A stretch of 64,000 bases of DNA from Xanthostigma xanthostigma (GCA_963575645.1 OY754467.1:3472001-3536000); one strand, 5' to 3'. Counted from the stretch's first letter, positions 11,215 to 21,829 are shown. Translations and numbers: made by a program. Notes: a model not told the origin generated them from the letters alone.

Positions 11215-11603
11215 GCGCTAATTTTTTACCCGACCACGGCGAAGCAAAAAGGAGGGTTATGAGTTTGACCAGTATGTATGTATGTATGTTTCCTCATAAC
11301 TTCTAAACTACATATCATAATTTGACAAATGAGGTGTCGTTAGAAGCGTTTCGATCGAGGCTATGTGACGTCACACTAAATCAAATATGGCGCCCTCTAG
11401 AAGACAAAGTCACGAACTAAAAACATTTTTTTTTAATGATAGTGTTGGGTATCAAATGGAAGGGCTTAATTAGCGCATTTTAAATGCTTGCATGCATAAT
11501 CACAAAATTATAACCTCAAAATGTTTAAATAAAAAATAAGTTCAAAGTATGACACAAGAAAATAGCCGTGACCGTATGCCACTTCATATGGCACCCTCTA
11601 GAT
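11215..11603 (+). repeat. dispersed repeat with a (TATG)n run
   Basis: It opens with TTTTTACCCGACCACGG, then GCGAAGCAAAAAGGAGGG and TTATGAGTTTGACC, followed by about three TATG units. I recognise this phrase as a common arthropod repeat whose class I do not know. A related CCCGACTACGG end lies in the palindrome at 12021-12116, so the element may run from 11215 to about 12116 with the mini-hAT at 11604 inserted in it. Confidence 0.55.
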
Positions 11604-11860
11604 CAGGCCTGGGCAAATGGCGGCCCGCGGGCCTGATCCGGCCCGCAGCGCAATTTTATCCGGCCCGCGAAACATTTTATAAAAATAGTAAAATGCGGAA
11701 ATAGAATGTGAGGACCTCTTTTTGCTCTGCAAATTTTTGGCCCGCGGTGAAATTTTCATCAGCCATACGGCCCGCGGTCAAATTTTCATCAGCCATACGG
11801 CCCGCGGTCAAATTTTCATCAGCTATGTGGCCCGCCGATCAAAAGATTTGCCCGTCTTTG
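11604..11860 (+). mobile_element. mini-hAT-like element with internal 30 bp repeats
   Basis: Ends read CAGGCCTGGGCAAA and TTTGCCCGTCTTTG, with the TTTGCCC core shared, typical of hAT derivatives. Flanks CTCTAGAT / CTCTATAG agree at 6 of 8 bases, a possible eroded 8 bp duplication. The GC-rich body carries three to four 30 bp units of a CGGCCCGCGGTCAAATTTTC phrase (11731-11850). The 65-codon frame is only a translation of that repeat. Confidence 0.6.
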
Positions 11861-12020
11861 CTCTATAGATGTATAGCCGCTATACATCTAGAAGGCGCCG
11901 TATGATCATAATATTATATACAGTGAATTTCATTTAAGATTTTTGTTGATATGCTAGCTATGGAAATCATTAATACATCACAGAAAATCGTTCCACATAA
12001 AATGCAACACAGGCCGAATA

Positions 12021-12116
12021 AAAAGTAAGTTCAAAAAGTAAAACCCGACTACGGAAAAATCATTTTTTAGGGCGTAATTTTTCCGTAGTCGAGTTTTAGT
12101 TTTCGAACTTTTTATT
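12021..12116. repeat. short palindrome (CCCGACTACGG arms)
   Basis: Arms 12021-12060 and 12077-12116 are inverted copies containing GTTCAAAAAGTAAAACC and CGACTACGGAAAAAT. The sequence can form a stable hairpin. It probably marks an end of the repeat that begins near 11215. Confidence 0.7.
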
Positions 12117-12722
12117 TATCATCAATAAAGATTATTTACGACATTCTTCCTTTCTGGGGGTCACCATATAATATTCCTGCATGGTTGAGAGAGAGCGGAG
12201 AGCAGAGAGAGTCTTTCTCTATCCAGATGTGAATATAATCAGACGCCATAGAACATGCAGTCATACAGTGGAGTGTCGGTCGACCGCAGGAGAGCGTCGC
12301 GACGGCACGGTAATGACGCCACCCCCGAGCACTCGACGTCATCGTGTTTAGAGTGTCTCGCTACTAGAAATTGCGTTCAAATAGAAAATGACGAACGTGT
12401 GGGTTTATAAAGTGATGCGATAGAAGAAAGCGAACGACTATAATCAATTTTTTTAAATTAATTTTTTGTTAGTGACAAAAATAATTAGCCTGGGTAAAAT
12501 TCTTTAATTTTATTCTTACTACTCTCTCGAAACTTAATACCTATAGCAGTTATTTTTGTCACACTCACGAACTTAAAGTGTTTTGTTCATAAAAAATATA
12601 TTTGTCTTTTTTTTAATAATAATTACCAGTTTTGTAAAATCAAAAAGTCAAAATGTATTTGTATTCCCGTAAATAAGGCTTCTTAGAGGATACCGTCAAT
12701 CTCACGAAATAGGCAATCCACC
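12117..12722. other. unassigned; GC-richer first half
   Basis: 12130-12360 is purine/GC-rich (GAGAGAGAGCGGAGAG, GTCGGTCGACCGC), unlike its surroundings, and could be an LTR or promoter-like piece. No ends or coding frame can be defined. The rest is AT-rich. Confidence 0.3.
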
Positions 12723-12735
12723 GATCGCCTTGATA

Positions 12736-13433
12736 ATAATAATAATAATAATAAATTCCTTTAACTCCTAAGTGGAGCATAGGGCCTCTACGAAAATTTT
12801 AAATCTAGTCCTATCTTTTTCCATATTTTTGACTTGAAGTCAGGTAGTTCCTTGTTTCATAACTTCTTCACGAACAGTTCTTCTCCACGATGTTTTTGGT
12901 CTTCCCCTTTTTCGGTATCCCTGTGGGTTCCAATCCAAGGCTCTCTTCGCTATGTCGTCATCTGTCTTTCGTAGCGTGTGTCCTATCCAATTCCATTTCC
13001 TACGTTTTATAGTTACACAGATTTGTTCAAGACATGCACGCTTCCAAAGTTCGTTGTTCGAGACGTGTTCATACCATTTCACCTTGAGGATTGCTCTAAG
13101 ACATTTGTTTATGAAGATTTGCAGTTTAGTTGTTACGGCTTTCGTCAATTTCCAAGTTTCAGATCCATAGGTATAGAAGGACCGATTTTACATTCGAGTT
13201 AAAAATACGTAACTTCGTTTTTTCAAAAATCATGCTTGAATGCCAAATACGATTTAAACTTCCGAACGCTTGGGATGCTTTTTTGATTCTACTGTCTATA
13301 TCCACTTCTGCTCCTCCATCATTGCAAATTATACTGCCCAGATAACAAAATTCTTCCACTTCTTTAACAGGTATATCCTTTATTACCAGCTGTTGTCGAC
13401 TCACCTTACCGACTTTCATAGCGACTGTCTTAT
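12736..13433 (-). mobile_element. 5'-truncated LINE insertion (RTE-like), copy 1
   Basis: A minus-strand LINE 3' end bounded by a perfect 13 bp direct repeat GATCGCCTTGATA (12723-12735 and 13434-13446). The 3' tail is a (TTA)n run at 12736-12755. The coding remnant lies in two frames separated by a frameshift near 13148-13159. The upstream part (13419-13159) has FCYLGSIICNDGG and RIKKASQAFGSL. The downstream part (13148-12840) has FINKCLRAIL, RKWNWIGHTLRK and GRPKTSWRRTVREE. These are the post-RT C-terminal motifs of endonuclease-reverse transcriptase ORF2 proteins. No catalytic RT block is present, so the copy is dead. A near-identical copy is at 61371-61910. Confidence 0.9.
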
Positions 13434-13446
13434 GATCGCCTTGATA

Positions 13447-13939
13447 CGATTTTAATTATTCGCGTTGATGGTTAAAGAATTAATTGTAGGGGTTAGATAA
13501 ACTAGACAATAGATAAATATATAGACAAAAGGGTTGCAGGGTGTAAAAACACTTCCCGAATAGTCGTTGGAACATGCTCATATAGAGCTCTGACGGTTCG
13601 TAGTACTGCAAAAACTTGCAGTCTGAAATATTCGACCTTTGCTCGCTCGCTGTAAAACCGCAGTCCGGCAAAATGTACTTCACGTACGTAAATTGTAGAT
13701 TCAAATGTTCTCATTTTCCAGTCACCTAACAATATATTATACAGGCGAGTCATTTTAATCTTCGGATGAGGTTATCTTCTCAGGGTAGGGTAAAATCGAA
13801 AAATGGTTCAGGGCGAAATTGATTGGCTTGAAGGGGGAGATCGGATTCCATGGTTATTTTTGATCTTGGGTCGATGGTTCAAGGTCAACTTTTATTTTTT
13901 TAATGGGAACCCCCATTTTTCACATCAGTTTTCAATTGG
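13447..13939. other. unassigned sequence
   Basis: Two overlapping minus-strand frames (13480-13704, 13502-13753) show no family motif. No repeat arms. Confidence 0.35.
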
Positions 13940-14362
13940 CTGTGAAAAAACATGAAAGGTTTGTCCCAAACATTTTTCTCCAAATTCCGTATTTTCTGGG
14001 ATATCCACGGTCCAAAATTTGAATTTCCAAACTTTTGTGATTTTTTACTGGCGGATTGTAGATTTTTTAACAATCGCAAGAGACAAACAGTTCTTAAAAT
14101 TTTTCAAGGACTCAATTCCAATTGAAAAAATGTTTTGCTAACGAAAAATAATTTGTTCTATCGGTTGAGACATCGAAATAACAGACAGTGTGCAATTTTT
14201 TTTCTAAAAATTGAAATTAATTTCTTGAAAAATTCAAAGAACGTCTTGTCATTTGCGATTTTCAAAACAAAGTCTACGATTTGCCAGTAAAAAAATCAAA
14301 AAATTTGGAAATTCAAATTTTGGACCGTGGATATCTAAAACGTTTCATATTTTTTCAAGGGT
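13940..14362. repeat. foldback element, family FB4
   Basis: Inverted arms at about 13940-14110 and 14230-14362. The core pair is GGATATCCACGGTCC and GGACCGTGGATATC, extending into TTTGAATTTCCAAA-type sequence. The central spacer is about 120 bp. Arms have diverged. Non-coding. Confidence 0.75.
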
Positions 14363-14765
14363 GATTATTCGAGCCAAACGTATTGTTGCTAGCACGCTGC
14401 CATCTCTTGAACAAGACTCAAACTAAATTACAACCAAACAAAATCTGAACCAATCGCATTTTTTCAGTGAAGACACATAAAAACCCGCGAGTGCTTCGTA
14501 CTTGTCAGATTTTTATAAACGTCATCAAATGATTTATTTGTAACTAGCTAATCTTTAATAATGTTTATAAGTAATTTATGGAATTTGTTTTCAAACAGAC
14601 AACAACAAACTTTCAGATCAGATAAAAGCTTTCCAACGAAAGACTCGTTATTTATTCTTTATACAATTCCATTAGTTCTTGCGAAAACCAACACAATAAT
14701 AATTATGTGCATATGTTACAATCTTTGATCATGTGTAGTACAAACCTTAGAGTATGTATAGTTTA
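14363..14765. other. unassigned sequence
   Basis: No coding frame, arm or RNA signal seen. Confidence 0.35.
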
Positions 14766-14846
14766 TTAGAATAGAATAGAATAGATTTTTATTGTCAATT
14801 GGAAATTACAAATTTCATCTGACATGTCAGTACAAGTAAATTAAAA
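14766..14846 (-). mobile_element. LINE 3' end with (ATTCT)n tail
   Basis: On the minus strand: a TGACATGTCA palindrome, then GACAATAAAAATC and an ATTCTATTCTATTCT tail. This is the layout of CR1/Jockey-type 3' ends: hairpin, AATAAA-like element, simple-repeat tail. Its upstream part is cut off by the Helitron at 14847. Confidence 0.55.
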
Positions 14847-15343
14847 CTAGTGTGACCTGTGCGAATTATTCGCACTAAATAAGTATAATAGTTATCACTT
14901 TACAAAATTATTTTTTAAATATGATTGCAGGTATTCAATTCGTTTCTAATTTTGCACACTGCTTATAACGTTCTTCTTTTTGTTGTATTACAATATGAAG
15001 CTCAGATGACAGATCGAAGAAATATTTTACTAAAATTGTCATGTAGAGGCGCAAATAGCAAAAGCGTTGAGCTAAGCCGTCAGGTGGCATTATGCAGCAT
15101 TGCTGTGACGTTGTTCAGTGTTGCTCGCTGTTTTAAAATTAAAGCCGTTCGATGGCAGTATGCAGTATTGTGTCTGTTGTATTACAATAGGAAGGTCAGA
15201 TGACAGATCGAAGTGTTGACGTTGTTTCAAAATTAAAGCCGTCAGATGGCAGACGTTGTTCAGCGTTGCTGTATTTTAATTAATTTACAAAAACAAAAGC
15301 AATAATAAATTTTTTAGTTGTCGATGTCAGTAGACCAAGCAAT
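14847..15343 (-). mobile_element. Helitron family H1, copy D, part 1 (interrupted)
   Basis: CTAG end and hairpin intact (14850-14847, T after CTAG on the minus strand). Homology stops at CAAGCAAT (15343) and resumes at 18032 with ATTATCTG, exactly the next bases of the family. The two parts add up to about 597 bp, the length of full copy C, so this is one Helitron split by a later insertion. The 92-codon frame within it recurs in copy E (25358-25636) because the repeat does. Confidence 0.9.
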
Positions 15344-15593
15344 AGGCATGGTGACAGATTTTGAAATCCCGTTCTATGATGTAGGTACACGTCTACTATT
15401 TCCGAAAAAAACATTATTTCAACAATAAATTAAATTTTAACCCAAATTGTTGCATTTTTATCTTTCTATTTTGACTTACGCGCGAAAACGCTGGTAAATG
15501 TCATGGCGTTGTTTCTGACGTCACGAATGCATGCGCATTGCCTCGTGCCTATGTTCAACAAAGAAAGTCAACAAATATTTTGTGTGTTGAAAA

Positions 15594-16197
15594 TGAATTC
15601 CAACGGTTATTATAGTGTTGTGCGGTCCCTCTGTGCAAAAACACAATAATAACAACACCTACAAATTGTTTGTTTACGTTCCAAACAAGAAAAAAAGTGA
15701 GAAATACGTGGCTAAAGCTCGCGCAGCGAGACCCAAAAGATGTAGCTACGAGTTCGAATATGTGTGAAGACCACTTTGATGTAAGTAATTAGTAATTACT
15801 ATAGATTCATAGAATAGATATGTTACTCAAAATCTTTGTTTCATATTAAATAATTAAAGTAATGGATAAGAAATTTACTGAGGTTATGTTTGTTTTGGAC
15901 TTAGTTGTCATTCTTGTTATGTATCAATTTTTATAGACTTATTATTCTCCTTTCAGCTGCCTAATGATATGGAAAACTATAATATGAAGTATCATTTGAT
16001 GGGGTCGGTATCACAAGTGCGTATGAACCAACTGTGTATTCTCAAAAAATTGCATGCCAAATTGCCAACAACACGAATACCTGACCATACATAGAAGCGA
16101 AAAACGATGGCTCTTGAATTATGTGAAAAGCAATTAGAAGAAAGTAGTATGGTTACAGAATGTATCGATTTTGAAGAAGTTGCTTCCGGAAGTTCAG
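15594..16197 (+). pseudogene. THAP zinc-finger transposase, 5' exons (broken)
   Basis: THAP domains are C2CH zinc fingers that bind transposon ends. Exon 1 has a possible start at 15594, the metal-binding pair as CAVPLC (15619 on), a conserved Trp in NTWLKLAQRDP, and the closing CEDHFD, followed at once by a donor GTAAGT (15781). An acceptor TTTCAG ends at 15956, and exon 2 continues LPNDMENYNMKYHLMGSV, the usual sequence after CxxH in insect THAP proteins. A stop appears near 16093, and a further block (KRKTMALELCEKQLEE) follows in another frame. Frameshifts lie before CAVPLC and around the FVYVP segment, so the gene is dead. No DDE domain is readable downstream. Confidence 0.75.
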
Positions 16198-17556
16198 GTA
16201 TTACATGTTTTTCTAAGATTTATGTATGTAATTTCATGCCAGGATTTAATGCAATAAGAGAGTTTAAAATGTTATTATGTAATTAACAAAATAATGACAG
16301 AAGTTGGTAATTTATTTTGGACGTTTGTTACTTTTCATAAAATCTATAAGTGATGCGATTCGAACCATATTTTTACTCGAGTGAATTTGTCTCAGTACCT
16401 AATCGAGAAAAATTAAATTTTACTGCAGAAAATACAATATGTTTTTTTCACTGCGAAACGTTACATTGATGTTTTCCGATGCATATTGAATAAGAACATT
16501 GACACATATATTTTTTAATAAAGATTAACAAAGTAGAAAAATGAGGCATTTCTTTGAATTATATTATTATATGTTTAATTAGTTTATATTCTGTTTCTAG
16601 TTCTGCACAATCTTGAAGAAGCTCAGCAAGTAACGTAAAAAATATATATGACAAAAACATTCAGAAGTACTTAAAGCTAAACAAACAGAAGTCAAATTGA
16701 TAAAACAGATGACATCACCGCTGAGAAGAACAGTTAAAATATGTTATCGATTGAAAAAAATTATATTGTATTTTTTTTATTTTTGAATAAATATACATAG
16801 GTAAAATAGATGTTCAACTATTAGAAAGTACCCCCCCCCCCCAAACTTCCTTAATACCTATATGATCAATTGAAAAAAAATCCTATTATATTTTTTTCCT
16901 TTTTAAATAAATATAGAATAGATGTTCTAGTAGAAAGTACCACTTTCTTATAAAGAACAATCAGAATGCGATACTTTTAATATACTGCCTCTGTAACTCG
17001 CGCAGAATTATCACTATCGACAATTGACAAAATCTTTTCAAATGAAATCTGCTTCTGACTGCAGCGAGATGGTAGAAGCTGGTAAAAAACCAGGATTTAA
17101 AAATTTTAGAATGTACGTTAAAGAAAATCAAAGAATCCACGTTCTGGCATACCTATAAAGTGTTATTACTTAATTAATTTGATTCAAGAGCAGACAAATA
17201 TCCTCTCTAACCTTATTTTAATCTGTCTAAAAAAATTAAATTAAATATTTCTTTCCGTGAACTTGCTTTTGCGAGACCTTGGCCGGCGCACTCCGTGCGC
17301 TATGATTGACTGAATTATTATACATTTAATACAAAAATTGACAACTGATGATTTATTAGTTTAAAATAAACAATTAGATATTGTATTTATGGGTGTTTTT
17401 TTTAAAAGTAGGTACCTACTTTGACTTTGTAGTAAAAACTGTGTGACTTTCTTTAGCTGCGAGTTAACTAACCTCAAAAATAACAGCTATGACAAGTGTT
17501 ATAAAGGGTTGTGTGAGTTAAATTATACCTCGCACTAAAGATTAATAACAATGTAA

Positions 17557-17688
17557 TTACAATGAAGTTTTTACATTTCTAAATTCAGATGAACAAAAAT
17601 CTTTATTTGATGGAAGAAACTCTCCCAACATCAACAAATCAATTCTGGGCAAATTAGAACTATTCGCCTTAATAAAACCTTGTTCCAT
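17557..17688 (-). pseudogene. fragment resembling a YqaJ-associated protein
   Basis: A 43-residue minus-strand frame contains LPRIDLLMLGEFL, then CSSEFRNVKTSL. The pattern (P-x-hydrophobic-D-x-hydrophobic-M, then E-x-R-x-x-K) resembles the region before the nuclease domain of YqaJ-type proteins in ISL2EU transposons. It sits near the 3' end of the THAP element, opposite in direction to the THAP gene, as a two-gene convergent layout would predict. The frame ends early and no nuclease motif is visible, so it is a relic; the match is from memory. Confidence 0.4.
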
Positions 17689-18031
17689 TATATTTATCAC
17701 ACGAAGACGAATAAAATAAACAACAAATCAACTAATATTTTGCAGAAGTGAATGATATTAACAAAAATTCAAGCGACACACGTTGATTTATTACTTCAAG
17801 TGTATACAAATGAATTATATTCTTTTTGATTCTAGCATTCGTGACGTAATTCACTCTGATTGGTGTTTCAGTCAACATGGCCGATTGTAGTATTTTATAC
17901 TTTTATTTTATTAAAAATCTTATTAATCTTAATGTTTATGTTAAAACTGAGTCATTTTTTAGAATCTTCTCAACATATATTTTTCTCTAAGACCATTTAT
18001 TCTTTGATTCTTTTATACTGTCCTCACGCCT

Positions 18032-18131
18032 ATTATCTGTAAAATGATATATAATTTATGTGGAGAAATTGTGAGGCTTTTTCTAAAAAGGGAGGCAAAC
18101 ATCTTTAACCTTAGCATATTAATATATATGA
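18032..18131 (-). mobile_element. Helitron family H1, copy D, part 2 (TC end)
   Basis: Continues the copy begun at 14847 after the THAP element. It ends with TC on the minus strand (18131-18130), with A before it, matching the family insertion rule. Confidence 0.9.
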
Positions 18132-18428
18132 TTTAAAGTTAATAAATTCGTTGATAGAATAGAATCCATTTGAAAGAAGTAAATACTTAATTTTTTTCTT
18201 GAAAGCGCTCGAGGTAATGATGCGATAATTTTCAGGAAGTTTGTTATATAAAGTTGCTCCAAAGTTATTAGGGTTGATTTTGAAAATAATAATATTAGCC
18301 CTTGGGACATCTAAATTATTTTTTCTACGCGTGTTATACTGATGGGAGCAATTGATTTGCTGATAATTATTTAAGTTTTTACGGACCTCTAATAGACAGT
18401 AATAAATATAAATGGACGGTAAAGTCAT
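18132..18428 (-). pseudogene. LINE reverse transcriptase, C-terminal fragment
   Basis: The frame reads MTLPSIYIYYCLLEVRKNL, QYNTRRKNNLDVPR, and GATLYNKLPENYR, then KKKIKYLLLSNGFYSINEF. That order is the standard C-terminus of CR1/Jockey-group ORF2 proteins and parallels the end of the LINE at 32357-34120. It abuts the Helitron end at 18131, so the Helitron landed in or next to this LINE. RT catalytic motifs are absent; upstream sequence to about 18800 may be further degraded LINE. Confidence 0.75.
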
Positions 18429-19110
18429 AATACGCCTATTTATAAATGTCTATTTGTAAATGACTATAATAGGTCTGACAGTTAATAACTAGATGTCCAA
18501 AATTTCTAAGTTGACTTAGGAGGACGTTTAACAAAAAAAGCATTTAAAACATTAATATTTTTGAGAACTTAGCCCTTTGAAAATATTAAATACCTCAATA
18601 AGGTAGGCTTTTGATTTTAAAAAGTCATTTTCACTAAGAATTCTGTCTCTGTAAAGTCTTTAACTGATAAATTAAGGATAGTAAACACAAAATTAGTCAA
18701 ATTGATGGAGGTTTGATTTTATATTAAAATAAGAGCTTTGAAAACCTCTACTAGAGGGGACTGTTGACTTTGTATTTTTATAGTTTAGACAGATAATAGG
18801 TACATCCTTAATATCACAAGAAAAAGGATTTGTAAAAATTAATTTAATTATTTATTTATGTAGGTAGGCATATAAGACTTTTATTTATAAAACAGTCACG
18901 TGCCGCAAGGTATGGGCTCGCGGGGCCCGCGGATTGCCGACCGCTGGTCTAAACGATGCGTTTTCTAGTGTTTGGATAACAAGTTTTTAAGTTATATTAG
19001 TTCATTTTTCATACCCGAGATATACCGATATCCCGACAGAAAGTCTACATTTTCAGTGCTCTAATATTTTTCAATGCTTCTGAGTTACTGCTTAATAATA
19101 TAATATTATA
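18429..19110. other. probable degraded LINE then unassigned sequence
   Basis: No continuous frame. A GC-rich end-like patch at about 18900-18955 (GCGGGGCCCGCGGATTGCC, then GACCGCTGGTCTA) looks like a hAT terminus, but I cannot find its partner. Confidence 0.35.
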
Positions 19111-19665
19111 CAGTATGTAAACGCGTAAGGTGCACATAGGGAAATTAGCATTGGGAAAAAATACTTGGATCGGAATTAATTGTTATTTCTATTGAATTAT
19201 CGTGGTAATCTTGAGGATTTCTATTTTATTTTTATTTATTTTTATTTTACATGACTTTTTTAATAATAAAAAGCTCTTATAAATCATTATTTTAATTTTT
19301 TTGTACAAAAATAAAACAGAAAAATAGCTTCATCTGTTTGGAAACAATTCATTCAAAAATTGTCTGACTGGTATGACGTATGCGCGTTGGTAAATCAGTG
19401 ACCCAATGTCTTTAAGTTCAACACGAATAGGCGGAGATATTTGATCTCGCACCATATTTAAGTATTTTTGGGAATTTAATGTCCCATTAATAAAAAAAGT
19501 CCGATTATGTTGTAATCATTTCAATATTTTCTTCGGTATACACATTCATTTTGCAAAAGAATATTATCTGTCAAATTGAAAAACAAGATTGCAAGGCTCA
19601 CTCTGATCCAGTCATTTTTTCCCAATGTTAATTTCCCTATGTGCACCTTACGTGTTTACATACTG
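19111..19665. mobile_element. Tc1/mariner-type deletion derivative, family M1, copy 1
   Basis: Terminal repeats CAGTATGTAAACGCG / TGTTTACATACTG extend about 60 bp and are flanked by TA on both sides (19109-19110, 19666-19667). The minus strand at about 19328-19500 keeps transposase sequence (see copy 2 at 27711). The QQDGAPAH-type catalytic block is missing, so the copy is non-autonomous. Confidence 0.85.
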
Positions 19666-20349
19666 TATAATATTATCTTCTGAAACTCAAATAACTGCAG
19701 CACAATAAGAGATGTTGTACCGATTGTGGAAAATGCAGCCTCAGTAATATTTAAATTTCCACTTTAAATAGAAATACATAAATTTCTGTCGTGTCATATG
19801 CACTACATTATTTGTAATGTCGCATATTTCATGTTAAACAAGATAAGGTATGCGTCGGTGCGCATCTTTTCAATGAATTTAGCTGTCACTCTTTTACACG
19901 TCTTCTACAATTGGATTTTTCACTGAATGCACAATTTTAAATCGCTCTTATCTCTTAGTTTCATTATATTTAAAAAGGTATTTTCGATTTGACATCAAAC
20001 GATTCCAAAAGTCTGTGGAAGCAACCGTATATCAAACTGATTCCCGTCTTCTGGAAAGTACAGATACGCAATTACAAATTTCAGGTCTACAAAGTTAGCA
20101 TATCCACATCAAAAGCCCATAATCTCAGAACAACAAATTAGCAACAAAATCATGCGCAAAGACTGAATTTGTTGCTGTTGATTTGTCGCTTCGAGCCGTA
20201 CTGGCTAATACAAGTATATATAGTTATTTGATTTTTTTTTTATTTATAATTCTTTATTTTTAATCTCGGAACGTAGCAATAAAGTGTTTGTTTCGTGTCA
20301 TAGGCTTTTCTTTAACCTTATGAATTTTCTTGTTTTTAACATTTTTTTT
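19666..20349. other. unassigned AT-rich stretch
   Basis: Short GCAACAAATTAGCAAC phrases (about 20130-20165) foreshadow the tandem repeat that follows. No genes. Confidence 0.35.
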
Positions 20350-20720
20350 CGATCGGTTTATATCCTACCGATCTATCATTTAGCCTGAAAGTGATTACAC
20401 CATTCAAAAGCAACAAATTAGCAACAAATGATGGTACTTTCATAATGAGTATATCTAAGCTACTTATAGAGATACAACCACTGGCTATGCCATCTTTATA
20501 TTATAATGGTACCGCATCCATTGTTTCTCGAAAAGTTTATATCCTACCTTACCGATCTCTTATCATTTAGCCTGAAAGTGATTACACCATTCAAAAGCAA
20601 CAAATTAGCAACAAATTATGGTACTTTCATAATGAGATACAACCACTGGCTATGCAATCTTTATATAACGCTACCGTATCCATTGTTTCTCGAAAACGGT
20701 CAGAGCAACAAAATCAGTTT
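20350..20720. repeat. 187 bp tandem repeat, two units
   Basis: TAGCCTGAAAGTGATTACAC recurs at 20381 and 20568, and AGCAACAAATTAGCAAC and CCATTGTTTCTCGAAAA also recur at that spacing. Two units of about 187 bp with small indels; a degenerate third end follows to about 20755. The 76-codon frame is a by-product. Confidence 0.75.
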
Positions 20721-20852
20721 TGGTGTAACAAATTAGCAACAAATTATGGTACTATTAACTTCGTGGGCTTTTGATGTAGATATGCTAACTTTATAGACCT
20801 AAAAATTTCAAAAAACAGCTCATGCAGTATACATTGTTAATTCGTTGCTATA

Positions 20853-21476
20853 CAGTGTGATCACTTAAGTGTGCAACATATGGGAAAATTTTTAATTAAA
20901 TGCACATCCAAAATACAAATATTGCCATAAGTTGGTACATGTCCAATAATCATTTTAGGTGCTCTTAGAATTGTTGAAACTCAAACAGCATACAGGCTGT
21001 TTAATATCGTTGCAACAAACATAAAGTTTGTGATTCCATAAAAAATTAAAAATCTAAGTTAATTTTACAAATATGCTTGAATTTGAACAAAGTTATGCGA
21101 AATTGATTTGATTTTGAACAATTTATTAGTGTGTTTAAGGTAAGTATAAAAAAAAATTTCAAAAAAATTATAATTTTGGTTTTTCAAAAAAAAAAAAATG
21201 TTTTTTCTTAGAAGGCCATGTTTTGATATTTGGGTATAACTTTTAATTCTTAACAACTTTTCTTACATTTCGCTGAATTTTTTGAAATAAGGGCACTTTA
21301 CTCTTGTACAATTTTTATATTTTTTGACCCACCCTGTATGCTGTTTAAGTTTCAACAATTCTAAGAGCACCTAAAATGATTATCGGACATGCACCAACTT
21401 TTGGAAATATTTGTATTTCGGTTGTGCATTTAATTAAAAATTTTCCCATATGTTGCACACTTAAGTGACCACACTG
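20853..21476. mobile_element. Tc1/mariner-type MITE with ~145 bp TIRs
   Basis: Ends CAGTGTGATCACTTAAGTG and CACTTAAGTGACCACACTG lie between TA dinucleotides (20851-20852, 21477-21478). The inverted repeats run inwards to about 20998 and from about 21331. No transposase is readable, so it is non-autonomous. The minus-strand 63- and 107-codon frames are AT-rich shadows. Confidence 0.85.
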
Positions 21477-21489
21477 TATAATATATATA

Positions 21490-21676
21490 CATGACTTTTG
21501 TTGATAATATGGTAGCTATGGAAAATATTATTGCATTATAGAAAATCGTTTCATATAAAATGCAACACAGACCGGGCGGCGGGCACCCAATAGAGATTCG
21601 TAAGCATTTTATGTGGAACGATTTTCTATAATGCATTAATATTTGCCATAGCCAACGTATCAACAAAATTCGATGA
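21490..21676. repeat. foldback element, family FB5
   Basis: Arms contain GAAAATCGTTTCATATAAAATG and its near complement around a GC-rich middle (GGGCGGCGGGCACCC). A related arm is at 11930-12010. Non-coding. Confidence 0.7.
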
Positions 21677-21731
21677 AATGTATTTTTGATATAAAAAACA
21701 ATTGTTTTCATTTTAAACGTCAAATAGTTAT

Positions 21732-21829
21732 TAATGCTCCGTCTTTGTTGCACACACTAACTTATATCTCCCTCTCAACTTAATGCTCCGTCTTTGTCGC
21801 ACACACTAACTTATATCTCCCTCTCAACT
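21732..21829. repeat. 49 bp tandem repeat, two units plus a partial
   Basis: TAATGCTCCGTCTTTG and TTATATCTCCCTCTCAACT recur at 21732 and 21781. A third partial unit sits at 21869-21895. Pyrimidine-rich, non-coding. Confidence 0.8.

Larger units (their letters stand above)
15344..18031. mobile_element. THAP-domain DNA transposon (ISL2EU-like), decayed
   Basis: A 2688 bp insertion inside Helitron copy D. Ends AGGCATGGTGACAG and CTGTCCTCACGCCT are imperfect inverted repeats (11 of 14). The target AT is present on both sides (15342-15343 and 18032-18033) but once in the uninterrupted Helitron, giving a 2 bp duplication. A broken THAP gene lies on the plus strand, and a minus-strand frame near the other end resembles a segment of YqaJ-associated proteins. 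THAP transposase plus a YqaJ partner and AT duplications are, as I remember them, features of ISL2EU elements. The family name is an inference. Confidence 0.7.

Noticed and set aside
12952-13345. Plus-strand frames opposite the LINE fragment (also 61595-62011)
   Set aside because: They are antisense shadows of the LINE coding strand. The minus-strand reading has the real motifs, such as RKWNWIGHTLRK.
14925-15203. 92-codon frame with near copies at 5112, 7592, 25358 and 60436
   Set aside because: The frame recurs only because it lies in Helitron family H1, on the strand opposite the element. Copies contain different stops and indels, and it resembles no protein family.
15344-18031. P-element or piggyBac identity for the THAP element
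   Set aside because: A P element would leave an 8 bp duplication and piggyBac or Kolobok TTAA. The empty-site comparison allows at most AT.
21430-21753. 107-codon minus-strand frame
   Set aside because: It spans the end of a TA-flanked MITE, a foldback and a tandem repeat, so it cannot be a single gene.
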